DNA of 64,000 bases from Phoebastria nigripes (lineage: Eukaryota; Chordata; Aves; Procellariiformes; Diomedeidae): positions 628,373 through 692,372 of the forward strand of contig JAYKAV010001831.1 in NCBI GenBank assembly GCA_035582835.1. The letters are read 5' to 3'. Both the position numbers and the translations under genes were made by a program. The notes below the pieces were generated by a model. The model was not told the DNA's origin. It saw only the letters and a program-made list of their open reading frames with translations, and did not search any database. This document shows, piece by piece, positions 39,501 to 54,500 of this stretch (positions are counted from its first letter, which is position 1; every line of letters starts with the position of its first letter).

Positions 39501-42500
39501 GCAGTTTGGACTGCTTTTTTCTTGGTAAAACTGTAGTCCAGGGAACAACAGTAAATCCCTCCAGCTGCAAATGAAAATATCAGCATTTATCATGGATGGA
39601 GAGGCAGGAAGCCGATTCCAGCTTTGCTACAGTGCCATTCTTACCTTTGTGATGGAAAACATGTATACTCTCCCTTCCTCTTTCTTCAGGTCATTCATAA
39701 ACATTGGTGCACCCACAAGCAGCACATCTGTCACAGAATCCCTGTTAACGTCCACTGAACACACCACACTGCCAAAGTAGGAGCCAATCTGAAATCAGTA
39801 GTAAGAGTCATGTTTGTATGTGGATTTTGTAAAGCATAATGTTTTAGCATCTGACTCAGAAAACTCACACCCAAGAAATAGTCCAGTACTAATGAATGAA
39901 ACTGCCCCTTGGAATGAAATTACTATATAACATACACCAGTGTTTGAAGAATCATATCCTCATCATGTGTCCACTGTTTCTGCCCAGTAGCTGCTCCTAT
40001 GGCTTTACCACTCGGCAATAAGAATGCAAACAGAGAATAAGCTATGGAAGGTATTTTTTTTTTTATATTAAACAGTGCACATGAAACTACCCAATCTCTG
40101 ATTTACTCTCAGATTTGTCTTACAAACAAACAACCCCAAAACCATCTAAACTCACTGCTCTCTTCCAAATGGAGAAAAAGAGAACGAGCGTCCAAATCTC
40201 TCTTTTGACGTCATCTACTTCACAACTTCTCAGACAGAGTGAGTCTCTCCCAATTAGAAGTGTTGACAGAATGATACATTAAGTAGCTTTGTATATTATC
40301 TTTTACCACTAATTGGATGACTTTCTAAAATACTGTTTAAGAGTTACAGTTAACCTCACTGAAATAGTCTAGTGGCAGAGAAAAGTTCAAGTGGATTCTA
40401 AATGCATTGCAAGAAAGAGGAATTTTCAGAACAAATGCATTGCAATTTACTGCTGTGTCAATAAAAACAGATGCCTGCAAAATCTGCATTCATGACCAAA
40501 ATATACGTGCCTGCTCGCCTCTCTGGGACTGCACAATTGTGATACTGCCATCTCTGTCAACATTATAAACCACTACTCTGCCAGTGTAGTTGGATCTTGG
40601 TGCACCAGCAACAAAATAGATGGAGCTCTGAGTTGAGAGAACAGCAACAGAATAACCTGGGGAGAGAAGCCAACATTTAACATGTGTGAGAGACCATTAA
40701 CTACAAGTCGTCAGTTGGTTATCCATAAAGGCACAGAGGATGAGTCAACCTGGTACGTTATTTGCAGAGAATGATACTTCCAGATGGGAAGTTAAGCTGT
40801 CACATATGCATAAAATTTGCAGTAGTCTTCTGGAGAGAACAATGACACACAGATCAAGTTGAAGCAGGTTTGCAGAATAGCATGGACAATAGTTTAGCCT
40901 ATTCAGTAAAACGTAGACCACAAAAATGTCATGCTTGTGAAGGAGATAGGAAAAAGAGTGCAAAGAGTATCCTTGGAATGAAGAAATAAAGAGAAACATG
41001 AGATGAACATTTGGGCCAGCCTTCAAACTGGGAAGGAACACCTAGCTTCTGCAACGCTTGCAGTGTATTTTCCCACAGCTCACCAAACCACAGCCCAGTG
41101 TATTGGCTAAATACAACAGGCTATATTAATAGCTTGTCATCTGAAGGGCTTAGGTTGGTTGAACTTCTTTGAACATTTTAATCCTCATTCCCGTTATTTT
41201 AACATTATTTGCTTTCAGGAAACACCTTTTAATACCTGCAAATATTTTAAGCATGTATTAGCACTATAAAGCTAGCATTACTACATATTTTACAGTTCTG
41301 TGGTTTAATTACAGCAAATTTATTTTAACAGAAGAAAACAAAATCATCCTTTATAAAGACTATAGTTTAAACTTAATAACAAAATCCCAGTGATTGGGCA
41401 GAATATGCAGGTCTTTAGCAAGCTGCAGGACCATGTGAGCAGCACAGTCTAACAGGGTTATGCCATGGTCATTACATGTATCAGTCTAATTCAGATTTGT
41501 GTTCAGTCACTGTTTTTCGAGGGAGAGAACGTAATTGGAGACTAGAAGTTCAACAAGCAACAACAAAACAAGATTTTATTCTGCAAGTTAAGGCCACACA
41601 TTCCTAATTAATACACCATACAGCCATTTGAAGTGAGAGGGTGCAGTGCAGAACAGGGGCCAATCTAGCAAGCTGTGATGTGCTAGCTGCCCTTTAGCTT
41701 GGGCTCCCCCAAGCTGGTGAGAGAGAGCTGGTACGGAGAGCTTAGTGGGGGACAGAAGGAGGTGGAAAGGAAGTGAAGGGACAGAAAAGGCAACAACATT
41801 GTTTGCTCCAAAAAGATTAAGGTCAATACTCTAGAAAGGGCCTTGTGGAGAACTGCTGAAAGGAAATGACCCGACCTTTTAAGAATTATTCTAGAAAAGG
41901 GAAGAATCGAAAGTCTGAAGAGGTCACACATGCAAAAGAGCTATTGCTCATTAGGTTAGGTTTAATTTATTCATTGTGTTGGATGCACGTAATGCTAAGC
42001 CATACGGAAAAGAGCATGTTAGTTGCAAAAATAGCATCTCATTAAGTAACTGCAACAATAAGAAAGTCATAGGTGCTTAACATAGTAGCATTATTCAGGG
42101 ATGAATCGCCAGAGCAGGCATGTTACAGGTTTGCAGAAAACATTTCAATGAACTGAGAAGACAAACTGACTGGCTTTACTGGGTTACAAAAACATGCATC
42201 AGAAAATATATGGGGGTTATAAATAAGACCTCTGTTAAACTGCAGCAATATTCCTAAAACTATAAACTGAACTGGAAAAGGCCAAGAAAAGAGTGAGCAC
42301 AGATGAAATGACAGCAAGTCAATCAGCTTCTCATCCACATGTAATTGGGGAAGTACATACAAATATTAAAACAGAAGGTACCCATAATGATCAGTATGAT
42401 ACACTAAGCAGCCTTTTCAAACCCCATGACTTCTTATGTCTCTGTGACAAAGCCTGATTTTTTTTTTCAGCTTACCACATTGATACGAGTAGAATTTTAA

Positions 42501-45500
42501 AACCACAATAAAGATTTCATTCAAAGAACTGTTGACCAGTAAATAAAATCTTTTTAGAGGCAAAATTCTTTTCATATTCTCAAATCACTTCTTAACAGGA
42601 GTCTGGCTAGAGCAGAATTTCCCAAGTTCTTTAATATCTTAATAAAGGTTTGATACATTTCCAGATTTGTATTTCAGCCCCTTACCTAGATAAGAGCTAT
42701 GATTTCTGTCCTGCAGAATTTTCTCAAACACATGGCTTGGAAAGGTGGTGACTCTGTCTGAAGACTCCTGAACTACTGTTCCACTCCAGTCATAGGCCCC
42801 AACAGCACCCAGCAGCAGAGCATCCTTTAAAAAATAAATCAACATTTTAGAACTACATATTTCAGAAAAAGTGTGAGCAAAGCTGAAGTTACCATACGTA
42901 ATTTCCTACATCACTTTTTTTTTTTTTTTTTTTTTTAAGGCAGTGATGTACAGTCTAATGACTGCAAGCAGTTGACTGGAGCTGCTTATAGTTACCATGT
43001 ACATGCACGACTGCACTGCCCTATTAAGAGGGATTATCTCCCCTCTACTGCAAGAGGATAAGTGGCTGCTTTAGCTCCCAGGGCACTGCAACTCAAGATA
43101 AAATGGGTTTATTTAAACACTGTGATAACTTCCTAAGCCTGTCCACCCTTGGGTTGGGCTTGCCAAGTCTATGCTTTTATGCACTCATGATCCTCAGAAG
43201 ACCAAGGATCAGACAAACAAAACTGTAAGAAAAAGCTAAAGCCCCCTTTTTGCCAACAAAAGTGCCAATGACAGCACACAAAAGCTGATGGAAAAAGATA
43301 CAAAATTTCATTCTTTAAGTGTATTGTAAGGAGATGTCCTTGAGAGAACAGTTAAATCTAAAATCCAAATTAGTATGGCTTATTATACAGAATACTTAAT
43401 ACAGAAATACTTACTTAGACTTGCACACATAAAACAAACATAGTTTAGATTATTCACATTATCAAAAATTCTTTACTGAACTAAGATACTGTTATAGAAG
43501 AGTGCAGTAAAAATAGTACATGTAATTTTCCTGAAGAAAACCCCAAATCTTTCTTAATTTTTGCCATTTCCTAGCATCAAGTGCTTGGTAAAATAAAACT
43601 TCAATTTGTGCAAATACAGAAGACTTTTAAAAAATTATTTCATTCATCTTTAGGGGCTATGAGAAAGAAACAACCTTCCTGTATTTTCAGTTGAAAGCCG
43701 CTTGAACCACACTTGAATTTTACAAAAAGGACCTACTTGGTCAAGATAATCTTAAAATTGATTAGCAAGAAAAATGTATCTGATTTATTATTCTTTCTAA
43801 TTTCTAAGTGAAATATGCTTTAAACAAATATTATTCACTGTATAAATATTAGACGAATTATTTTCAGCCTTGATTTATTTACATCTTGATGACTGCCTAG
43901 AAATATACCAGCTTTACAGTATGGTTTCAATTCTTCCGAGTTATTCAACTACAAAATATTAACTTGGAGCAATTGAATTTTTCATGCTATGTGAACTCAG
44001 AAATCACTGAAATAATTGGATTAACACATCTCAAAATCATTACATAAAAGAAGCTATTACTCAAATTCACATATTAATGTATATTTTTTCATTTTAGGGA
44101 TATACAGCATCTATTAGAAGTAATTTTTGTGGTATTCAAATAAAAAAACCGACAACGATAATTTGACATTCTGCTTGTAAAAAAATCTTAAAATTGGTCA
44201 TTGTGTTTTATTATTTTGTTGCACTTCTATGTAATTAAATCTATTTGTATCGTTAAATAATTAAATTCACATACCTTTTTTTGCGAGTAATATGCACTGA
44301 AGCCCACCTGTGACATTTCCATTTGGAATGTATCACCTTGATCTGTACCTGGTAAAACAAATATTCACATATGGTTAACCCTATAGAACCTATAGTCACA
44401 AGTCTCCCAAGCATGGTCTAAATTTGACTTTAAAAAGCTGGCTTTTGCAGGGACAAAGTGCCTCTGAATCGCCTCCACAGCACCTTCCTCCAAACAGTAC
44501 ACAAAGGACTGTGGGTGATGCTAGGGATAGAGCCTGGTAGACGCCACACAGATTGCATTACTGTAGCCTCTCAGTTCTGTAATCAGTAACCTAGTCTTCT
44601 GGTTTGCTTTTTAAATTCACAGTTGCTTAGCATTAACAGAAAAACACAGGTGAATCTGACAAGCATAGATACCTTTACTCCTCCGGTGGTAATAGCTCCG
44701 AATACATTTGGACACATATGGACAAGCCCACAGTGGATGCCTGAAACCCAGGACTTAACTGAAGTTTTCAGCAACTGGGGAATATTTCCCACAAACTGCA
44801 GAAACTAACTTGAAACTCAGGCTCATTAGGGGTGGGGTAGCTGGGGGAACAAGCTGTACAAGCCAGAGCCCTCCTGGGAGCAGCCCACAGCTCCAGCTGC
44901 CCCTCGTTTTCACAGTACTACACTAAGGTGAAGCTAAATAAAATCCTTAGCTCATCAGCTGGGAGAATCTGATCTAATTTTTCAGAGTCATTGAGTATTT
45001 TACCTTCTATACTAAAAATGCGCTCTCCAAGTGTTCCCGCTTCTTCCAGTAGTGCAGCCTCAGATGACACATTAAAGAAATACTTGTCTGTTGGATGACT
45101 AGCAATTCCTTTGATTTCTTTGATTAAGTTTTTAGTATCAAGTTCATGCCTGATTAAGTATCCCAAAACCTTGGGTAAAAAACAACAACATAAGAAGAAT
45201 GAAGGAAATCATGGTGTTACTCCACCTCCTTTTATATTATTTGAGTAAATATTCTACATATTAAAAAAAAAAAAATTACCTTCATTCATATTACTGAATT
45301 GGTTATCAGACTGTATTCCTATACAAGGGACTATTCAGATTGGAAAAATACATAAACCAAGGCAAAGGAGAAAACCACTGAAGTTGCTCAGATAATATTG
45401 GTTTTGCTTTCAGCCAGTTAAAGACGACCAATATTTCATTAGTTCATAAAGATTAATTTCATGTAGTTTCAGTCTCACCAGTGTAACAATGCATGCATTA

Positions 45501-48500
45501 TATACAGCTTACCTATAGAACATGCACTTTCATATGTACACAACAAAATGATCTTTCAAAAATTGCAATAATATATATAAATATAGTTTTACTTACAGCA
45601 ATGCCAAATCTGGTTATATTGTCTTCATTGCATTTACCTATCACTGTTTTCAAGTTGGAGCCATCGTGTGATTCACCGTCCGTCACAACAACCATTACTT
45701 TTGTGGCTGTCGGACGTCCTCCCGATTCAGATGAGAAGGCATACTGTCTGTTATAAAATATTGGATTTATCACATGTCAATTTATAATGGATGGAATTTG
45801 GTATATATACTGTAATGAATATGTCCATCACTGACTTAGAACGAGGTGCATCTGTAGTGCTTTTTATTTGGAAATTAAGAATCTGCAATAAGAATTTTCA
45901 GTTATGGTCCTGATAGCTTCTTCTCAAAGCACTGCTCAAAGAGTCATCAGAAATGTAATCAAGGAAGTAGGAAAAAAAACCAAGTAGGACCGGATGGTAT
46001 TTCTGACAGAAATACGAAGGAAAACAGTATTTTTTTGTACAAATGTTTCTAAATAAAAAGTTTTTTTTGTCAGAACTATTAATGTTTTGTAAGACCAGAG
46101 TAGCCAGGAATTGGGTCCACTAAGTTCAAACAAAAGGGGAAGAGTATTAATAATAGGTTCCTCAATACTACTGCAGATATCAACTCCATTGAAGGCTGAG
46201 TCTGTCCCTAAACAAGATTTTCAAGGCCATTTGATTCAGCATGTATTTTGGCTTAGAGTCCTGTCCTTGATTCAACTGCAAAATAGCATCTTCCTATTGA
46301 GAAACACACCTGGTTTGTATATGTATTCGGAGTCATGGTACATTGTTTTAAGTTTTTCCTATTTTTCATGCTGCTGGTGCTGCAGTGACAAACTGACAAC
46401 AGACAAGAGATTTTATTTTCTCTGCAATCAGCTAAAGCCTGGCCTGCAAACATGAATGTTACCAGTCCCACTGAAACCCTGGAAAAATTTTACTTCTTTC
46501 AATGGTTTTGTATTTTTCCTAAAAGCTTGTCCATGGTGTTCGATGCACTGGCATGTTTAGACATCTGTGACAGCCCAAACAATCTGTTGGGTACCAGAAC
46601 TACTTTAGTGTAGAGTTTAACCCAGTAGTTAAAGACATGCTTTTCAGCATGTCTAGTTTACATATCCCTGTACTGTTCTGCATGGGGCACCTGAAGGATT
46701 CTGCCTGGCGCTGGGAACCTCCTCAGAGGCTCTGAGCATGTGCACTCCCAGTGGGAATGAAATTCAGGATGTGCCCGTGGCCTCGTAAGGTAAGTTGCAA
46801 TAGTTGCACAGTAATCATCGATGTGTTTTACCTTGCATTGTCAATGGCTTTGAAAGTATTAGTCAGATCTCCTCCCTTCTGATACGTTCCCTCCATTGCT
46901 TTAACAACCTCATCCTTTGTTTGATATGTATTCAAGTTGAACACTACACGGGGATCATTAGCATACTGAATTAAACCCACCTATGCAATAAAGAAATGAT
47001 GTTAGATTATCACACATTACAATCAGTTACATAGAATCATGACACTTACTTATTTGTCAGGTTGGAGTAAAAGATCTGCAGATGCATATGGGGTTATAAT
47101 TTTCTTTAAACACATATAAAACCAGTTAGTATTAACACGTTTGGAAAGCAAAGAAAGCTAAAATGCTCTCACACCTTATGTCATTTATTATGGACTAGAA
47201 TATGTTAATGCAAACAATCTGAAATAGTAGGCATTAAGTGTTTGCTTGTTACTTCTGGAAGACCTGAGAGATAGCAATAACACAGGGAGCTCAGGGAAAA
47301 ATGAGAAAATAGCAAAAATTCTACAAGATGACAGCACCTCAATGTGATCTCTTCTAAGAAAACCTAAAGGTTAGTTACTTGACAGCACTGCAAACCCTAT
47401 TTATTTTTAATACAGGTGAGGCTAAAGAGATGTGCTAAGATGTACATTTAGTATGAAAGAAAAAAAGAGGAGAAGATGCTAAAGTTGAGGTTCAGAAAGG
47501 ACTGAGCAGGAAGCCTAGCTTTTAAGCACCTCACTTCCAAAGTCGCCCAAGGAAGAAGGCAGCCTTTGGGAGAGAGATTTCCAGTGCCCCAGTCTTTGTT
47601 CTCAGAACTGTTTATGGAAAATGGACAACTGTAAAGACATAAAATGTTTAAAAAAAAGGCAATAAAATTTTCCTTACTATCACCAAATTAAAAGGAAAAA
47701 AGAACTCAAAGATCAGACAGTAACCAAGCAGGAAAAACTCCTATTTTAAAGATACAGCAGTTGGAAAGTAAGAGCTGTATGAAAAGCCCATAAAAAAATC
47801 TGTTCTACTTTTACCACATCCCCACAGACTACATTTTAATTACTTTTACACCTAATGCATGAAAGAGATCTGACTCCACTAGATATAACCTAGACTTCTA
47901 TTTCAGTTGGTTTATCTTTTGAATCAAATTACTAATCCCTTTTGAAATAGGTTAGCTGTGAGATAAAAAAACCAGTACTGAAAGATACAAGACAACTGCG
48001 TAATCTGTGGCTTTGAGGGAGGTACTGTAGTTATGCTAAAGCACACTTGGTTTCCTTTAAAATTGTTAATAAAACCCATTGCCTTTTTTTTTTTTTGGTC
48101 TTTCTCAAAGATGTCTTTGACTTACCTGGGTTTTGTTAAGGCCTATATCTAAGCCTTGTACAAATTTTTTCAAAAATGCCCGCACTGCATCCCAGGGATA
48201 AATGCTGTTTGACTCATCACAAACCACCACAACATCTATGACAGAGGAACACTCTAAAACAAAAATAAAAAGTGGAGATTAAATGCACTTTCAGAATCAA
48301 TATACTTAAAACTCTTTGGCTAAATCCAGAGGTGCGTATTTAGGTCTCACACAGGCAACACTTCAGATCAGGAAGGTTTTGCCAGAATGAGGACTCAATA
48401 GAAGCATATGCAGATTTTGAGCCTGCGCTGGTGCAATGCCTCTGAATTCAGAGGAGTGAGTCCATATTCGTATCAGCATTGGACCACAATTTGTCAGTCC

Positions 48501-51500
48501 TTCGTCGTGAATCACAGGACTTTGCTTTTTGTACATACATTTTTTTAAAAATCCCAAATTAAGAGTCCCCGACACAAGGTATCTTGATTTTGTTTGATAT
48601 GTTTTTTTAATTGAATCTGTTTTGCACATGTTGCCTTACTTTGAACAGCAGGAGAAAAGCTTCTTAGGATCTGGAAACTTGGACTGATTTCAGAACAGAC
48701 TCCTGTTGCATAGTATTGGCTTCCACACTGCTGTGCCCACAAGGGACCACAAGTCTTTAAAAATAACAACAAAAAGAAACTATAAAAATAACAAATACTT
48801 GTCTCACCATATCCATATACAAAAGCACAATAAGCAGGACTACAGGCATATAGGATCAGAGACGCCCTCTTAGGTTATCAGGCCAAATCCCTTGCAATCA
48901 CGGTGACAGTGTAACCCCTTTCATGGACTTTCTCATTAAAAGGATTTTCTATTCATTATCATCCTCGTGCCTCCTTCTGCAGGCTGTCCCCTCCATACTA
49001 TGCGCAGCTATAAGATCTAGGGAGTGTGACCTGGTCTGCAAGGAATCTGTCCTGCTTTAAGCCACCTGCTCTACAAACTATTGGTTTAAAACTAGGGTTG
49101 GTATTTGCACATGGCTTATAAGCGTGCAGAGAAGTACTTCCACTAACCAGGAGGTGGCATCAGAGCCATGAGCAAGCACGTTGCTGCAAGCACCATGCTG
49201 CAAACACGCAGAGAGGCGTTTTTCTTGCGGTACGTCCGATTACCACCAACAGTGTGACCTGACTGAAGAGCTTTGTGATCAGTGCGCACACACACAACAC
49301 ATTTATTAATCTGAGAAGCCTTGTTCCCAAGGGAAATTCACTTTGCCAAACTATTTACAAGTTAAACTTATTCTTCATCTCCAGTGAGGGTGCAGCCTCA
49401 CAGTATGCACTGTCCTATCTAGTTGCAGCTAAAAGGAGAAGTTTGGCCCTGGCCAAACTGCCAGGCCAAACTCCCTCCAATACCCCTCTGCTACGTGTTT
49501 CATTGCCTTCTGGACAAGATAATTGTGCTTCTTCGCTGAATATGATCTCTGTAAAAAGAAATGTTTTCAGCTGGATCAACCAGCTGATTGCATGACAGCA
49601 CACCTCTGATATCAGAAGGATTTTTACAAAAGTACCTAGACAAAAAAGACATACTGAGACAGTATTTTGTCATGAAGATATTTGGGAGGGAGGGATTTTC
49701 TTTTTAAAAGAAAATCATGTTAGGAACTCAAGGAAGAAACATAACCTGTACATAACCTCTGTCCAACAGTTCTGAAAGAAGTGATAGCTTCATTACATAT
49801 ATTTTCTGATTGCCCTATCCAGTTGGAAGAGCCTGGAAAACAGAAAATGCTCCATCTCTATTTAGGAAGAGAAGAGAGAGTGAACAGCGCTATTACCCTT
49901 TTCTTAAGAATATTGGAACAAAGGTAATTAAAGGCAGAAGTAAATGAGCTAAATCACACACTGGTTTACCAGTGGTAGACCACATCAAACTATCCTAACA
50001 TATTTGACAAGATGGCAGATTTTCTAGACAAGAGAAAGGAAGTATATCTACGTTATCTGATCTTGAGATAAGTGGTCTTTTTAGCTGCTACATGGGGCAT
50101 GATTAGTTTTACTGGAAAAGATGGACATTTACAGAGGTGAGAGGTACAAAATAAATCATCTATGTTGGTAACTATGAAGCTGGAGGAGAGTTACTAGTCT
50201 TTAATTTAAAGTTATTTTTAATTTAAAGTTCTTTTTAGATCAATCTCATTTGCCCATTTTCTAGTTTTCTTCTGTATTAGTGGTAACTCAAAATTATGAT
50301 GTTCATCTTGCAGCAAAAAATAAAAATGTTCTAATAAACTTTGCTCATCTTCACTTTAAAAAAACAGGGAAAAGCTCTAATGTTCTAGCATTGTTACAGT
50401 CAGAAATTTAAGATGCATCATTAATGCAGGGAAAAACTGGGAGATCACATATCAAGAACTGATGAACTTGAAAAGTGGAATATTAAAAAGGGGCATAGGC
50501 TTCCCTTAAGGACTAATGTTAAGAAATGTGGACATAAACTGAGAGCTCATTGCATGGAAGAGAGGAGCAGACAGATTGGGCACTGGCTGATTGCAGGGTG
50601 ACCATAAGCATGCAGCCAGCATGCAAAGCAAATATGGCCTAAAGATATGTGACAGGAAGCACTTGGATTGAGACAGGGAAATACCAAATACCCTGGAAAG
50701 ACGTATGTAGAATACAGCATAGATCTGGTCATTCATGTTCGACAGAGGGGTATTTTAAAAAGCGCATTTCAGCCAAAAACCTCTGAGTTTGTTTAGCAAA
50801 GCAAAGGACAAAGGAGAACGATTGTGGGGTGTTAAATACAGAAGGGAGATTTTACATGTAGGGAGATGGGAGCTGTTCCTTTCAACTAAAGGCACAGCAC
50901 TCCCCCAAGAACAAACTGATAGAAACTTAGCTCAGAAATCCAGAAAAAAGTTGTTAACCATCAGTGAAATTCTTAAGCGCCTTTCCAACAGGACTAAGCA
51001 TGCCTCAGAAAAATGTAATGAGTGTGTGGAAATGACTGCCCTGTACTTAGGATACCTGTGGGAAGCAATCACATGGCATCAAACAGCTGAACCAGCAGGA
51101 CTCACGAGCTACAGCACAGACACACCAGGCTGGGTCACGCTCCAGCCACGCAGCCCAGGGATGCAGCACAGGCTGGTGCAAGCGGATGGAGGCTGAGAGA
51201 GAAGCAGCCGCAGGAAGAAGGAGCACAGTGAGCTGGGAGGAGGAAGGCCTGAGCATAACCCAAACAGCCCATCACCCAGGCCAGCTGCCAGAGACAGCTC
51301 TCAGAGTGAAGTCCTGGCTGGCAGCAGCTTGCAATTAGGAGCAGACAGTCTCCGCTTATTGTCCAGTTCTTGCCACAACTAAGTCACGGGGCTTTTGATA
51401 TTTGTTGAGGCTGAGTCACAGATAAGCACCTGTCTCCCGTTCTCCTTATGTCAGAAAGAACTCCTGTCACCAAAGACGTGGCTAACTGTTCATGTCTTAG

Positions 51501-54500
51501 CATTCAACTTTTTTTTTTCTTACTTTATGCAATTTAAGGAGAGTCAATCAATGGATCAGGAAATTCTTTTTAACTGAGAGAAGTTCAAGTATTATTAGAA
51601 AATACAATTTTTTCTGCATGAGATGTTTTCAATCACTGCAATTACTGATACTGATTAAAAGTGGGTATTACAGTATTAACAGTAATTAAAGGTATTATCC
51701 GAGAGACAGAATAAGGTTTTTTTAATCAGTATCTTCTCAAACCAACAATCAAGAAGAGCACTGTTGCTGTATTTTGAAGTTATGATTAACTTTACTAATT
51801 CCAGGAGACCTGCTGGAAAGGCTGGAAATAGACCTACTTTTAAGTACTTCAGTGAACTGGGCTATGTTGTAATGAAGATAATAAACATTTGAATACTTTT
51901 GCAATTACTAGGAAGATGCAACAGAAAAATACAAAGCTTAAAGTGAGCCTCAAAGCTGTTTTGTCTGTTTCACTTAATTACTGTGCATGCCTACAATGTA
52001 TGCATCAAACTGACATACACCTACACTGCAACAGCCTTCATGCTTACGGTTAAGATTGTAAAAAAGCATATTAAACAGGCATTAACTTCCTTTCGATTAT
52101 GAAATCTGTTTTACAGGCTCCAAGGAGAGTGGTCTGCAGAATATACACATAGAAAACGCATCCTCCTCCAGCTCACTAACCAAATAAAACATATTGCAGA
52201 TCCACGTGACTAGAAATCCTAACATCTCCTTCATCTAACAGGAGAACAGTCACTGTGCAAGTGCCTATGGTGGAGGAGAGATCCCATACTGTCTTCTGAA
52301 AGCATAGTCAGAACTATACAAGACTGCCTTAAAGATGTCCATGGTGGAAATATTCTTGCCTATGTTGTCTGACTTAAATTACAGAATCTTTAATTATGTG
52401 CCCTTCCATAGGATATTTAGATAAATGGCAGAGAGAATTCGTAATTTTCCTGATTTTGGTCCCTAAGTAATGACAGTGGGATGGAATATTTTAAAACGCG
52501 CAAAATATGTATTAATCTATGCTGCATAATAAAATAAATTCAGCTTGGACTTATCAAAAAATGTGAAGAATTCTAGTTTCTTCATTATCCTCAGGAATTT
52601 CTGTGTGTACTGAATACGTCCTTGATACGTACCAAAAATCCTCCTGTTTTTGAGTTCTGTATCAGAGTCAAGCCAAGGTTCATGTCTTCCTTTATCTCAG
52701 TCACATTTGGAATATTTATTAAAGCTGAAATAAAAAGAGATTAAGTAATGACAGAATAGTAAAAAGGATGTAGATGCAATTTAGTAAGTTAGAATTCCTT
52801 TTCGAAAGCTTGATTTCTCAGCATTTAAGACGCCTTTTCCAAATGGCTGCATACAATTCTGAGACAAAAGAAATGAAAGCTAAGCTTTGTCAAAAAATTG
52901 CTAACCATTAACTATAGACATGAATTAAGTATGGCCATTTAGGGTACCTGCCCTCAAGAGAGCTGAAGGCAAAAGAGAGGAAGAAACAGTCTACTTATTG
53001 AGTATTTTTGGCTGGCTGAGTAGCTGCAGCTGAGCAGCTACTGTTACATTCCTCAGGACACCAGACGCCTCTGATCCAGTATCAGCCCTGAGACAAAAAT
53101 CTGGAAGGAGTGGTAGAGTACAGAAATGCTCCGCACCACAAATAAACATAAAGTAGGCATCTCGGCACACTCTGCTGCCCCGTATTTCCACTGTATCCAA
53201 AAGTGAATCCCATTTTATACTCAGTTTGCAAACACACAGAGGCAGAAAAGGCTTCATATCCACTCACACACTCGTCCCTCATCCACTCCACATTTGCAAT
53301 TTCCCCTGGGCGTACCAGCACGGACCCCCCAGCCGCCTGATACCCGGACCTGAGGCCCCCCCTAAGCTGGCTAGTCCAGCTGGAAGTTTGCTGGTGAACA
53401 CACACACGTGCACACCTGGTTTGGGGAAGATACAGACACTCGCCCCCCAGCAGCCCGCACCAGGCCCCTGGGCTGTGACCCACGGTCCCACTCCAGCAGC
53501 CAGCGCGGAGCCCCGCACTGACGCGGGGCCCTGGGCCCCCCCACCGCTGGTTTTGGGACACACACCTTTCCTGCCCCATGGCTGGAGGTTAAAGACCGCA
53601 GCTGCTCCAGCAGCTGACAGGGAGACCCCGGTAGCTCCAGCAGCTGGCACCACAGGCCGGGGCGCCCACACCCCCAGCCTGACTCCCGTGGCAGGCACCA
53701 GTTTCCACTCACACACACACGGGTCTCACCAGTAGCTGGCACCGAGTCCTTGCAGCACACTCACACACACACAAACACACACACAACAGAGACAGAGATT
53801 ATGCCGAGAGACAGTGAAGAAAAGTTTTAATAAGATAGATTGGCCTGGTACAAAAATAAGGAAAAACCGAACACTTGTAGTGAGACATTATTCATTACAA
53901 CTTACCTTGTAAATTCAGTTTTTTACATGTGGTTTTGGACGTACCGACAGGACATGCATAGATATCTCCAGTTCTGTTAGCCGGATAGCCACTCCAGGGT
54001 GAACCAACTAACAACCTAAAGTAACAGGAACTTCATTAGGTCTTTAATGATACTGGAAAATTCCAGCAGCATTATTGCATAGCACACTGTAGGTAACAGG
54101 TAAAGAGGCTTTTACCAGATATAGCACCTAAGGGACTCGGGAGTCTTCTCCAGAGCTGTTCAGCAGCTTTACTTGCATGTTAATACACTGGATTCACCAG
54201 AAGCAACTTTGGTGGAGAAGCCTCTGGGGATTAGGCTGCCTCAAATACGTATACTGTTGTTTCTGTGACATTATGTCATAGTGTCAGAAGAAATACAGCA
54301 AAGATCTTAACATATACAGATGCATACAAATTTAGAAATATATACATTGGGGATTGAGAGACAAAAAATTTATTGTCCTGCCAGTTAACAGTTAACTGAT
54401 TCCTTTTAAGTTATTCTTTTAGCTGATAAGAAGCATTTCCTACAAGATCTGCTCAGCAACAGTCAAATGCTTGTGTCGGAGCTAGAACACTACCGCACCT

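Larger units (their letters stand above)
48755..52632 (-). other. ITGA2 intron 4
   Basis: 3878 bases. It holds an old CR1/L3-type LINE remnant (49975-50760) and a possible short CR1 piece at 48850-48930. The rest is unclassified. Confidence 0.8.

Noticed and set aside
53082..53760. Four long overlapping open frames on both strands
   Set aside because: All lie in a GC-rich repetitive block. Absence of stops there is compositional, and none starts well or resembles a protein.
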